This document shows positions 1 to 8,780 of a stretch of DNA of 38,873 nt, one piece after another. The first letter of the stretch is position 1, and the number at the start of each line of letters is the position of its first letter. This stretch comes from Chloroflexota bacterium (GTDB taxonomy: Bacteria > Chloroflexota > Dehalococcoidia > JACVQG01): positions 1 through 38,873 of the forward strand of contig JACQTY010000221.1 of the NCBI GenBank assembly GCA_016210545.1, given 5' to 3'. The position numbers and the translations under genes were made by a program. The notes under the pieces were generated by a model that saw nothing but the letters and a program-made list of their open reading frames with translations, was not told where the DNA came from and did not search any database.

Positions 1-158
1 AGCCCATGCAACTGTTCGGGCTCTTGGAATAACGGGCGCGACGACCCTGCTGACCCACGGCCTCTAGGACCAAGGGGGAATCGGTCTGTCGCACCCGACC
101 GGGGATGTCTCTGTCAACTATTGTTAATTATACAAGGGGGATTCCTCCCCCACCCACC

Positions 159-2219
159 CTACGCTTTCTTTTTCTCCATCTTGCACAGCAGGCCCTTGAG
201 GGCCGGATATCCGGAAATAGTGTCGGCGGGGGTCTCATCGGTGAGCACATTGACGTTGGCCTCCCCCCAGCCGTGAGCGATGTTCAGCACGCCGGGGATA
301 ATGTCGCTGGTCACCTTCGCCTTGACGTCGATGCTGCCCCGTTTGGTGCTGATGGTCACCATATCCCCTTCCTTGACGCCGTACTTGGCTGCCGTCACGG
401 GGTTGACTTCCACTACCGCTTCGGGGAAACGACGGCGCATGCGCGGGATGTTGCGCAGTTGCGAGTGCAGGAAGGGCAGTATCCGGGCGCCGGTGGTCAG
501 TACCAGCGGGTACTCCCTGGCCAGGTCGGGCTGGCTCACCGGGCTTTCCGGGTTCTCCTTGAAGGTGGGCAGCGCCTCGCGTCCCATCTTGGCCAGGGCC
601 TCCGAGAATAGCTCCACCTTGCCGGAGGGCGTCTGGAACCCCTTCTGTTCATAGATCTTGTACCTCATATTGCCGATGTACGCCCCCTCGGGTTTCTCGT
701 CGGTCAACTGCTTGACGGTAAGTCCGGAGGGTTTCAGCATCCAGTCGATGGCCTCCTCGGGTTCCTTCCACGGGAAGTTCTCGCCATAGCCCATCTTCTT
801 GCCCAGCTCCATCCAGAACTTCAGGTCGGCCCAGCTCTCGCCCACCGGTTCAATGACCTTCTTGCGAAGCATCACGTAGGGCAACGGGAACATGAGGCGG
901 TACATGTCGACCAGGTCCGTGCGCTCGAAGAAGCTGGCCGCCGGCAAGACCATGTGGGCCAGCTTGGCCGTCTCGGTGAGGAACAGGTCCATCACCACCA
1001 GGAAGTCTATCTTTTGCAGGGCGCGGCGCAGCTTGTTGGTGTTGGGCCAGGTGGCCATAGGGTTGGAGCCGGAAATGATGGCCGCCTTAATAGGGTACGG
1101 ATTCTCGCTGAGGATCAGTTCCGGGAGGAGCATACCCTGCGACTCACCGAACATCCGGCCGAAGACGCCGTAGAATAGCGGGAATTTCTCCAGCCCGATG
1201 GGCGTGCCCTGCATCTTATCGGGGAAGCGGAAGTCGCTGATGCGCAGGGCAGGCGTGGTCACATAGCCGCCGGGGACCTCGAAGCTGCCGGTCAAGCACT
1301 CCAGCATAACCAGCAGCCGGGAGTTGTGGATGCCCGATGCCTGCTGGTCCAGGGGGTTGGTGCCCTGCACGATGGTCGCCGGCTGGTTCCTGGCGAAGGT
1401 GCGGGCAATCTCGCGGATGGTGTCGGCGGGCACCCAGGTGATCTCGGCTACCTTCTCCGGGGTGTACTGCTTTACGTGCTCCGCCAGCTTGTCAAAGCCG
1501 ACGGTGTATTTCTCGATGAATGCGGCGTCATATAGCTTCTCGCCGATGATGACGTTGAGCATGCCCAGCGCCAGGGCGCCGTCGGTGCCGGGGCGGGGCT
1601 GGGCGTGAATATCGGCCTTCTTGGCCAGGGCCGTCTTGCGGGGGTCGATGACAATGAGCTTGGGTTTCTTGGCCAGCGCCCGCTGCATCAGCCACCCGTA
1701 ATAGGGCGCCGAGTCCTCGGGGTTGTTGGCCCACACCAGAATCGTTTTGGCGTTCTCGGGGTCGGCGATGGAGTACTTGCCCGAGGTGAGGATGTGGCCG
1801 ATAAGCCGGCAGCGGAAGCACATGCTGTCCACCGAAAACACGTTGGGCGTGCCGTAGAGGTCGGTGAAACGGCGGATAAGCCCCTGGCTGCCGATGCCCT
1901 GGGTGAGCTGCACCATGCCCATTGCCACCACCGCGGACTGGGGGCCGAACTCGTCTTTGACCTTCTGTAGTTTCGTGGCGATGGTGTCCAGCGCCTCGTC
2001 CCAGGAGATGCGCGTCCATGAGTCGCCCTCGCGCTTCATGGGGTATTGGAGCCGTTGAGGCGAGTAGACCATGTCGGTGGAGGTGGCCCCCTTGGGGCAG
2101 AGCTTGCCGTGGTTGGCCGGGTGGTCCGGCGTTCCCTCCACCCTGACGATCTTGCCGTCCTCCACATAGGCGTTCATCCCGCAGCAGCCGCTGCACAACT
2201 GACAGGCCGTCTTTACCAT
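159..2219 (-). CDS. Molybdopterin-dependent oxidoreductase, DMSO reductase family catalytic subunit
   Basis: Translation from MVKTACQLCSGCCGMNAYVEDGKIVRVEGTPDHPANHGKLCPKG: N-terminal CxxCxxxC...C Fe-S motif plus molybdopterin-binding blocks (WANNPEDSAPYYG, GTNPLDQQASGIHN, ISGSNPMATWPN). The listed ORF extends to 2441 but the Fe-S motif begins directly after the Met at 2219. Confidence 0.92.
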   Translation of the reverse strand: MVKTACQLCSGCCGMNAYVEDGKIVRVEGTPDHPANHGKLCPKGATSTDMVYSPQRLQYPMKREGDSWTRISWDEALDTIATKLQKVKDEFGPQSAVVAMGMVQLTQGIGSQGLIRRFTDLYGTPNVFSVDSMCFRCRLIGHILTSGKYSIADPENAKTILVWANNPEDSAPYYGWLMQRALAKKPKLIVIDPRKTALAKKADIHAQPRPGTDGALALGMLNVIIGEKLYDAAFIEKYTVGFDKLAEHVKQYTPEKVAEITWVPADTIREIARTFARNQPATIVQGTNPLDQQASGIHNSRLLVMLECLTGSFEVPGGYVTTPALRISDFRFPDKMQGTPIGLEKFPLFYGVFGRMFGESQGMLLPELILSENPYPIKAAIISGSNPMATWPNTNKLRRALQKIDFLVVMDLFLTETAKLAHMVLPAASFFERTDLVDMYRLMFPLPYVMLRKKVIEPVGESWADLKFWMELGKKMGYGENFPWKEPEEAIDWMLKPSGLTVKQLTDEKPEGAYIGNMRYKIYEQKGFQTPSGKVELFSEALAKMGREALPTFKENPESPVSQPDLAREYPLVLTTGARILPFLHSQLRNIPRMRRRFPEAVVEVNPVTAAKYGVKEGDMVTISTKRGSIDVKAKVTSDIIPGVLNIAHGWGEANVNVLTDETPADTISGYPALKGLLCKMEKKKA

Positions 2220-2433
2220 TTTGGTAGTCAAAGTTGCCTCCTTAACATGGCTCCAGAGGATGCCGATCGCTCGCCAGGCGCGCCTGTAGGCGAGGAATGG
2301 GAAAGTTAGTTGGATTATACTAGCTTCTACACGGGAAGGCAACCGCGCGAGTGGCCCGGTGGCCCGTGCAAGTCCACGCCACTGCTGGCTATCTGTCTTG
2401 CATGGGCCTGGCAGCCCAAGGGCTGCGGGCGGT

Positions 2434-2742
2434 CTACCCACCCAGCGTAAACAGCGGATAGCGGTCGGTGAGCAGCAGGAAGGCGTACGCCGACACCCTC
2501 AGCCCCCAGGGGGACACGCCAACGATAAAGTCGAACAGCGACCTGGGGTAGCGCAACGTAAACAAGATGGCAAACCAGGCGAAGATCACACAGAAGACCG
2601 CGGCTATGCCCAGGAAAGCGAGAACGACTAGGTGGGGAATCGCCAGAAGCCATTTGGCCGGCGGCAGCCAGCGGTTCAGGCCTCCTTTGACATCCGGTGA
2701 ACCTGGCCCGGTTGCCCCGTTGGCCTTGAATCCTTGCGGTCC
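2434..2742 (-). pseudogene. DUF4389-like membrane protein remnant (C-terminal part, no recognisable start codon)
   Basis: Not in the ORF track. Minus-strand frame reads ...GGLNRWLPPAKWLLAIPHLVVLAFLGIAAVFCVIFAWFAILFTLRYPRSLFDFIVGVSPWGLRVSAYAFLLLTDRYPLFTLGG*. It resembles the intact DUF4389 ORF at 16776-17117. The frame is closed upstream by TAG (2743-2745) with no ATG/GTG/TTG before the conserved block. Confidence 0.7.
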
Positions 2743-2888
2743 CTAACTGTCTCGCGACTGATGGTATCTCTGCGGCCACCGGCCGTCAAGCCCTTGATCC
2801 GCCATCAAAAAGAGATGTGGCAGGCACGGAGGCCTGCCATACGAACGGGGGATCCCGACTTGTCGGGAGCTGTCTGTAGAGCGCCCAG

Positions 2889-2954
2889 TGTTTCACCAGG
2901 TAGGTGAACAAACCTTACGTTTCCTGAGATTCAATAGGTGGTGGATTTTGGAAG
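2889..2954 (+). repeat. 66-bp dispersed repeat, copy A
   Basis: tgtttcaccaggtaggtgaacaaaccttacgtttcctgagattcaataggtggtggattttggaag; aligns without gaps to 3292-3357 and partially to 29207-29261. Confidence 0.75.
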
Positions 2955-2970
2955 ACAGGGCCTTTGCATT

Positions 2971-3048
2971 GTCATTCTGGAGCGTAGCGAAGAATCTCAG
3001 GGTCGGGCGCTCCTCGCTCCCCAGATGCTTCGCTTTGCTCAGCATGAC
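2971..3048. repeat. Inverted-end dispersed repeat (GTCATTCTGGAGCGTAGCGAAGAATCT ... AGATGCTTCGCTTTGCTCAGCATGAC)
   Basis: The two ends are imperfect reverse complements; a half copy occurs at 21421-21449 (gtcattctgagccgtagcgaagaatctcc). Confidence 0.75.
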
Positions 3049-3170
3049 AGGTGACATGGCCTCTCCGATATGGGACTCTTCTGCATAATGCAAAGACCCT
3101 GTTTTGGAAGCCCGTAATCCGCCTTCAAAAAGAACAGCGAGGACCGATCTGGAGGAGCGGGATCATTCAT

Positions 3171-3244
3171 GTCATTCCGGCCCCCGAGCCGGAATCTAGG
3201 TCCCCGTATCTTCTCTGGATTCTGGCCTTCGCTAGAATGACAGT
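3171..3244. repeat. Inverted-end dispersed repeat (GTCATTCCGG...CCGGAATCTAGG...CTAGAATGACAG)
   Basis: Palindromic arms; related copy at 24053-24080 (gtcattccggcgaaagccggaatccagg). This repeat type is widespread in bacterial genomes. Confidence 0.7.
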
Positions 3245-3291
3245 TGGGGAGCATCCACTAGCGCGTTGCCCAGCCAAGCCGGGCGTTGGAA

Positions 3292-3357
3292 TGTTGCACC
3301 GAGTGGGTGAAAAAACGGTCCCTTTGGCGAGATGCAATAGGTGGTGGATTATGGAAG
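3292..3357 (+). repeat. 66-bp dispersed repeat, copy B
   Basis: tgttgcaccgagtgggtgaaaaaacggtccctttggcgagatgcaataggtggtggattatggaag; gapless alignment to copy A. Confidence 0.75.
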
Positions 3358-3433
3358 CCCACTGGCATGGAAAAATTCCCCTGCACATACTATAATAAAG
3401 TCCGAATATCGCCCGCTTCGGGAGAGGCAGCAT

Positions 3434-3706
3434 ATGAGAATACGTCTGACAAGCAATGTTGACCTGGGACTGGGAAGCATCCAGCTAGCGAAAGGAACGT
3501 CTCTGCGCGCCCTGTTGATGGAGCTTTCCTCAAAGGTGCGGGACCTCACTCTGATTGATCCCAAGACCTCAGATCTGGATGACTTCTTCGTGGTGTCGGT
3601 TAACGGCCAGGAGGTGCCCTTCCTGCCCGAGAGGCTGGAGACGATGCTGAAGGACGGCGACGAAGTCCAGGTAGCCATAGTTTCTTTCGGGGGGGGCGAG
3701 CGGTGA
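3434..3706 (+). CDS. MoaD/ThiS family ubiquitin-like sulfur carrier-like protein
   Basis: MRIRLTSNVDLGLGSIQL...DDFFVVSVNGQEVPFLPERLETMLKDGDEVQVAIVSFGGGER: beta-grasp pattern with near-terminal GGG. Confidence 0.75.
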   Translation: MRIRLTSNVDLGLGSIQLAKGTSLRALLMELSSKVRDLTLIDPKTSDLDDFFVVSVNGQEVPFLPERLETMLKDGDEVQVAIVSFGGGER

Positions 3707-4149
3707 GGTACTTCGAGGACATGCAGATTGGCGACAAGGTCAAGACAAAGGGCAAGACGCTCACTGACTCCATAGTCACCACGGTGGTCGCCCTCGGTGG
3801 GTACACCGAACCTTTCTTCCATGATGAGGAGTACGCGAAGACAACGCAGTTCGGCGGACGGATCGCCCCCGGGATACTGGCGGTGCTGGTCGGCGGCGGG
3901 CTTTCGGAGCAGGCCGGCTACTTCGCCGGTTCTACGATCGCCATGATGGGAATGGATAACATAAAGTTTATCGCTCCGATCAAGCCAGGGGACACCATCC
4001 GCGTGAAGTCGGAGATAACTGACAAGAAGGAGACGTCCAAGCCTGACCGGGGCCTGGTCTTCGATAGGAAGATGGCGATCAATCAGAGGGGTGAGGTGGT
4101 TGTCCAGTGGGAGACAGTCCATCTGGTGAAGCGCCGGCCAAAATCGTAG
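3703..4149 (+). CDS. MaoC-like dehydratase domain (hot-dog fold)
   Basis: RYFEDMQIGDKVKTKGKTLTDSIVTTVVALGGYTEPFFHDEEYAKTTQFGGRIAPGILAVLV..IKFIAPIKPGDTIRVKSEI; GTG start overlaps the preceding stop. Confidence 0.88.
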   Translation: MRYFEDMQIGDKVKTKGKTLTDSIVTTVVALGGYTEPFFHDEEYAKTTQFGGRIAPGILAVLVGGGLSEQAGYFAGSTIAMMGMDNIKFIAPIKPGDTIRVKSEITDKKETSKPDRGLVFDRKMAINQRGEVVVQWETVHLVKRRPKS

Positions 4150-4177
4150 GGGCACGCGGCCGCGTGCCCGGGTCGAG

Positions 4178-4978
4178 GTGGGGAATATGGAAGACATATA
4201 TAGAGAGATAGTCAGAATTCAAGAAGAAGGCGGGCAGGCTGCCCTGGCCACCATCCTCTGGGTCAAGGGGTCCACACCGCGCTCCTCGGGGACCAAGATG
4301 CTGTTGCGCAGCGATGGCACCATCCTGGGTTCGGTGGGTGGCGGCTGCGCCGAGGCCGAGGTGTGGCAGGCGGCCAAGGATGTCATGCGGACCGGCACGG
4401 CGAAGGTGTTCAAGTTCGACCTGACCGGCCGCGAGGCTACGCCCGACGGCCTTATCTGCGGCGGTATCATGGAGGTCTATCTGGAGCCGATTATCTCTCA
4501 GCCTGCCCTGTTCCTTATTGGCGCCGGACACATAGCCAACTATACGGCGAAGCTGGCGAAATCGGTGGGCTTCAAGGTAACCGTCGTCGATGACCGCCCC
4601 GCTTTTGCCAACAAGGAGAAGTTTCCCGAGGCCGACTCGGTGGTCGCCCAGGAATTTGAGCTTGCCCTGCCGGAGCTGAAGATAACCAGGAACTCCTACA
4701 TTGTCATCGCCTGCCGCGGGCATGAGCTGGACCAGATGGTGCTCCAGTGGGCGGTGATGACCGACGCCCGTTATGTGGGCATGATCGGCAGCAAGAAAAA
4801 GGTGAAGACCACTTTTGACAATCTGAAGCAGAAGAGTATCCCCGCGGAGCGTCTCCAGAAGGTGCACGCCCCCATTGGGCTGGAGATCTACTCCGAGACC
4901 CCTGAGGAGATAGCGGTAAGCATAGTGGCCGAACTGATAAAGGTGCGACGGCAGAAGAATCTGGAACAACAAGAGTAG
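4178..4978 (+). CDS. XdhC/CoxI family protein
   Basis: ALATILWVKGSTPRSSGTKMLLRSDGTILGSVGGGCAEAEVWQAA..., C-terminal GAGHIANYTAKLAKSVGFKVTVVDDRPAFANKEKFPEAD and YVGMIGSKKKVKTTFDNLK. Confidence 0.93.
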   Translation: MGNMEDIYREIVRIQEEGGQAALATILWVKGSTPRSSGTKMLLRSDGTILGSVGGGCAEAEVWQAAKDVMRTGTAKVFKFDLTGREATPDGLICGGIMEVYLEPIISQPALFLIGAGHIANYTAKLAKSVGFKVTVVDDRPAFANKEKFPEADSVVAQEFELALPELKITRNSYIVIACRGHELDQMVLQWAVMTDARYVGMIGSKKKVKTTFDNLKQKSIPAERLQKVHAPIGLEIYSETPEEIAVSIVAELIKVRRQKNLEQQE

Positions 4979-5011
4979 GACCAGCCTGCCCGTGCCAGAA
5001 AAGGTTGAAGC

Positions 5012-5401
5012 ATGCCCAATCGTGCCCGGGACTGGCTGCGCCAGGCCACTCGTGACCTGAAACAGGCGGAGGATTCCCAGCGGGCTGAACTGCACGAGTG
5101 GGCGTGTTTTGCTTCTCAACAGGCAGCGGAGAAGGCCGTAAAGGCGCTGCACATGCACCTGGCGCAAGAGGCGTGGGGCCACGTCGTGGCCAAATTGATA
5201 ACGGAGTTGCCGGCCAGCGTAGTTGCCCCGCAGGGCCTGGTCGAAAAGGCCCGGGTCCTGGACAACTTCTACATTCCGCCTCGCTATCCGAACAGCCATC
5301 CCGAGGGCGCGCCGTTCGAGCATTATGGGCCGCTCCAGAGTGAGGAGGCGATCCGATATGCCCGTGAGATCGTTGAATTCGTCCGTACTCAGATGGCCTG
5401 A
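5012..5401 (+). CDS. HEPN domain-containing protein (putative toxin of HEPN/MNT pair)
   Basis: ARDWLRQATRDLKQAEDSQRAELHEWACFASQQAAEKAVKALHMHLA and an Rx4H motif (RYPNSH). Confidence 0.88.
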   Translation: MPNRARDWLRQATRDLKQAEDSQRAELHEWACFASQQAAEKAVKALHMHLAQEAWGHVVAKLITELPASVVAPQGLVEKARVLDNFYIPPRYPNSHPEGAPFEHYGPLQSEEAIRYAREIVEFVRTQMA

Positions 5402-5747
5402 CCACGCCACTGTCGACCGGGCCGCTCGCGCCTGGGCAAAAGAGGTTGCCGGGGCGCGGAGGGACGTCGTACGTATTGGCTATTTCGGATCTTACGCACG
5501 GGGAGACTGGGGCGTGGGCAGCGACCTGGACCTGGTGATCATGCTGGACCGCTCTCTACTGCCTTTCCATCGGCGGTCGTTGGAGTGGGATGCCACCGTG
5601 CTTCCCGTTCCCGCGGACGTCCTTGTATATACGCAGGAGGAGTGGGAAACGTTGGAACGAGAGGGAGGGTTTCCGCGGTCGATAGGCCGGGAAATTGTAT
5701 GGATATATGTCCGAGGCGTCCTCCAGGGCAAAGGTATTGAAGGATGA
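5358..5747 (+). CDS. Minimal nucleotidyltransferase (MNT) domain protein (putative antitoxin)
   Basis: GYFGSYARGDWGVGSDLDLVIML (GSx10DxD). Start chosen at ATG 5358, overlapping the HEPN gene; the listed ORF start 5223 is too long. Confidence 0.85.
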   Translation: MPVRSLNSSVLRWPDHATVDRAARAWAKEVAGARRDVVRIGYFGSYARGDWGVGSDLDLVIMLDRSLLPFHRRSLEWDATVLPVPADVLVYTQEEWETLEREGGFPRSIGREIVWIYVRGVLQGKGIEG

Positions 5748-6397
5748 TCCTCAGAAATCTGGGTTTGCTCGGTGACGACCCCAGGCGGTTCGTTGCCCTT
5801 CTCCTGGCGTGGGCTGTTGCCGTTGTTATCGCCCTGTCTGTCCACGAGCTCAGCCATGGCCTGGTAGCCAACTGGTTGGGCGACCCCACGCCCAAGAGGC
5901 AGGGGCGATTAACCTTGAACCCGATAGCTCACATGGACCCCATCGGGACGGCGCTCTTGTTCCTGGTAGGTTTCGGCTGGGCCAAGCCGGTCCAGGTGAA
6001 CCCGCTTAACCTGCGGGTCGGCGAGAAGTGGGGCATGGCCCTGGTAGGCGCTGCCGGTCCAATTTCAAACCTGGTTGCCGCTGGCATATTTACTCAGGGC
6101 CTGCTCTTGGTCCGGGGGCCCATCGAGGAATTGCTGTTCGATATCGTCGCAATCAATATTATCCTGGCCATATTTAACCTGATCCCCTTGCCCCCTCTGG
6201 ACGGCTTTCATGTGGCCCTGGGAGTGCTTCCCCAAGACCTGTCTAACACCCTGGCCCGGCTCCGGGCGTACGGGCCAGTCATGCTTATTGGGCTGCTGGC
6301 CCTGGACAATCTGACCGGGCTGAACTTTCTCGGCAGGACAATAGGGCCTGCCATCGACCTGTTCCTGCGTGTCTTCACCTGGGGCGCGTTTTCGTAA
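5744..6397 (+). CDS. Site-2 protease family (peptidase M50) membrane protein
   Basis: HELSH zinc motif (HExxH), LTLNPIAHMDPIGT, and NLIPLPPLDGFHV; hydrophobic. ATGA overlap with the MNT gene. Confidence 0.92.
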   Translation: MILRNLGLLGDDPRRFVALLLAWAVAVVIALSVHELSHGLVANWLGDPTPKRQGRLTLNPIAHMDPIGTALLFLVGFGWAKPVQVNPLNLRVGEKWGMALVGAAGPISNLVAAGIFTQGLLLVRGPIEELLFDIVAINIILAIFNLIPLPPLDGFHVALGVLPQDLSNTLARLRAYGPVMLIGLLALDNLTGLNFLGRTIGPAIDLFLRVFTWGAFS

Positions 6398-6521
6398 GAC
6401 CTATCGTGGCTCGATAGGGCGCGCCGGTGTTTGCACAGGCGGCGCTGCCTTATCTGATAATGTTTGGGATTTGGCGCTTTGGATTTGGAATGTTTCACAC
6501 CACCAGCGCTGGAGGTCCTGT

Positions 6522-7397
6522 TTGACAAAGGTAACCATTATTGGTTTGGGGCTGATCGGCGGCTCGCTGGGCCTGGCTTTGAAACGCTTCGGCGGCGGCG
6601 ATTGGCGCATAACCGGCTACTCGCGGCGCCCTGAGACGGCCCGGAAGGCCCTGGAGATTGGTGCAGTGGACGTGGCGGAACCGGGCCTCGGTAGGGCCGC
6701 GAGCGAAACCGACATGGTCGTCCTGGCCGCCCCGATAGGCGTTACGCGTGACCTCCTGGGAGAGATCGCACCTCATTTGGCGCCGGGGTGCGTGGTAACT
6801 GATACGTGCAGCACCAAGGGGCGGGTACTGGAATGGGCGGGATCGCTTCTGCCCCCCGGCGTGGAATTTGTGGGCGGCCACCCCATGGCTGGCAAGGAGA
6901 CGTGGGGCCTGGATGTGGCCGAGGCCAACCTCTTCGAGGGCGCTACCTACTGCATCGTACCGCCGCCGGGCGCGACGTCCTTTGCCCTGGGCCTTGTAAC
7001 CAAACTGGCCAAAGCCGTACGGGCCAGGCCGTTGGTGGTATCCGCAGCGGCCCACGACCACATGGTGGCCGGCATCAGCCATCTGCCTCTGGTCCTTTCG
7101 GCAGCTCTTGTAGCTGTGACACAGCAAGACCCCAAATGGCCGGACATGTCGCTGCTGGCCGCGGGGGGCTACCGGGACACGACCAGGCTGGCCTCAGGGA
7201 ACCCTGACATGGGACGGGACATCTGCCTCACCAACCGGGAGGCAGTGCTTTCCTGGATTGACAGGTTTGCAACCGAACTGTCGCAGTTCCGTAAGGACAT
7301 CGACCTTGCGGATGGCAAGGGGATTGAGGCCAGGTTGACCAGCGCCAGGAAGGCCAGGGAAGCCTGGTCCAGGCAACGGTCCAAGAGCGGAGGCTGA
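6522..7397 (+). CDS. tyrA: Prephenate dehydrogenase
   Basis: TTG start; KVTIIGLGLIGGSLGLALKRF (Rossmann), VVLAAPIGVTRDLL, GGHPMAGKETWGLDVAEANLFEGATYCI; directly upstream of aroA. Confidence 0.92.
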   Translation: MTKVTIIGLGLIGGSLGLALKRFGGGDWRITGYSRRPETARKALEIGAVDVAEPGLGRAASETDMVVLAAPIGVTRDLLGEIAPHLAPGCVVTDTCSTKGRVLEWAGSLLPPGVEFVGGHPMAGKETWGLDVAEANLFEGATYCIVPPPGATSFALGLVTKLAKAVRARPLVVSAAAHDHMVAGISHLPLVLSAALVAVTQQDPKWPDMSLLAAGGYRDTTRLASGNPDMGRDICLTNREAVLSWIDRFATELSQFRKDIDLADGKGIEARLTSARKAREAWSRQRSKSGG

Positions 7398-7398
7398 A

Positions 7399-8697
7399 AT
7401 GGACAAGAAGGTCCGGTCTGCGTCCAGACTGCACGGCGAGGTTACACCGCCGGGAGACAAATCTATCTCTCACCGGGCGGCCATCCTGAATAGCATTGCC
7501 CTGGGCAGGGCGACCGTACGGAATTTCCTGGCTGCTGATGACTGTCTGTCCACTTTGGGCTGTCTTCGCGCCCTGGGAGTGGACTTCACCGTATCTACCG
7601 GGGACTCACCAACGTTAGATATTACTGGCGTGGGGACGCGCGGTTTCAAAGAACCGGAGGACGTTCTGAACGCGGGTAACAGCGGCACCACTTTGCGCCT
7701 GTTCGCCGGACTCTTGGCAGCCCAGCCCTTTCTGTCTATAATGACTGGTGATGCGTCCCTGCGCTCTCGTCCCCTCGGCCGGGTGGTAGCGCCATTGAAG
7801 GAGATGGGCGCCCAGATATGGGGGAGGGATAGGGACAACCATGCGCCGGTAGCTATTCGGGGTGGGAACCTTCACGGCATAACGTACTCGCTCCCCGTAG
7901 CCAGCGCCCAGCTCAAGTCCGCCTTGCTTCTGGCAGGGCTGTCGGCCGAAGGCCCGACTGTGCTGCGGGAGCCGGCGCAGTCTCGTGACCATACCGAGAG
8001 AATGCTCCGGGCCATGGGAGCCCGGCTCGAATCGGAGGCTGCCTGGCTCAGCCTGAGTCCGTTAACGGCGGCGCTGGCACCTCTATCATTGAACGTTCCC
8101 GGTGATATCAGCTCGGCGGCCTATTGGTTGGTGGCGGCTGCGGTGCATCCTGAGGCCAGGGTCAGGGTCACAAATGTAGGCGTAAATCCTACACGGACTG
8201 GCATTTTGGATGTGCTCCAGGACATGGGAGCAAAGTTGCGCCTGGAGAACGAGAGACAGGAAGGCGGCGAACCTGTCGCCGATATAGTTGTGGAATCCAG
8301 CGAACTGAGAGCGGTCACCGTAAAGGGGGAAATAGTGCCGCGTCTGATCGACGAAGTACCCGTCCTGGCGGTAGCGGCATGCCTGGCCCGGGGAACGACC
8401 ACCATCGAAGACGTCGGTGAGTTGAGAGTAAAGGAGAGTGATAGAATCAAGAACACGGTGCAGGAGCTTTCTCGGCTGGGGGGACGGCTGGAGGAACTGC
8501 CCCAAGGAATGATTATCCATGGGGCCAGGAAACTGAACGGAGCGGTTGTGAGCAGCCACGGGGACCACCGTCTGGCCATGATGCTGGCCGTGGCCGGCAG
8601 CGTGGCCCGGGGCGAGACGGTCATCCATGACGCCGGAGCAGTGGACATATCTTACCCTGCCTTTTGGCGCGACATGGAAAGGCTGTGTTCAAGCTGA
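7399..8697 (+). CDS. aroA: 3-phosphoshikimate 1-carboxyvinyltransferase (EPSP synthase)
   Basis: GEVTPPGDKSISHRAAILNSIA, LNAGNSGTTLRLFAGLLA, RVKESDRIKNTVQELSRLG, GDHRLAMMLAVAG. Confidence 0.97.
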   Translation: MDKKVRSASRLHGEVTPPGDKSISHRAAILNSIALGRATVRNFLAADDCLSTLGCLRALGVDFTVSTGDSPTLDITGVGTRGFKEPEDVLNAGNSGTTLRLFAGLLAAQPFLSIMTGDASLRSRPLGRVVAPLKEMGAQIWGRDRDNHAPVAIRGGNLHGITYSLPVASAQLKSALLLAGLSAEGPTVLREPAQSRDHTERMLRAMGARLESEAAWLSLSPLTAALAPLSLNVPGDISSAAYWLVAAAVHPEARVRVTNVGVNPTRTGILDVLQDMGAKLRLENERQEGGEPVADIVVESSELRAVTVKGEIVPRLIDEVPVLAVAACLARGTTTIEDVGELRVKESDRIKNTVQELSRLGGRLEELPQGMIIHGARKLNGAVVSSHGDHRLAMMLAVAGSVARGETVIHDAGAVDISYPAFWRDMERLCSS

Positions 8698-8780
8698 AGG
8701 ATTACCTGATAGGCCGGCGCCGTCTTCTGGACGGCGGCGAGTTACTTGTTAAGCGCCCAGTCTCTGGGAAAGGACTTCTT

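Noticed and set aside
1528-2196. 222-aa minus-strand ORF within the molybdoenzyme
   Set aside because: Alternative frame of the same strand; biased composition with no domain motifs.
4079-5410. 443-aa minus-strand ORF and overlapping 4704..5405 minus ORF
   Set aside because: Antisense to well-supported XdhC and HEPN genes; low-complexity composition typical of GC-rich shadow ORFs.
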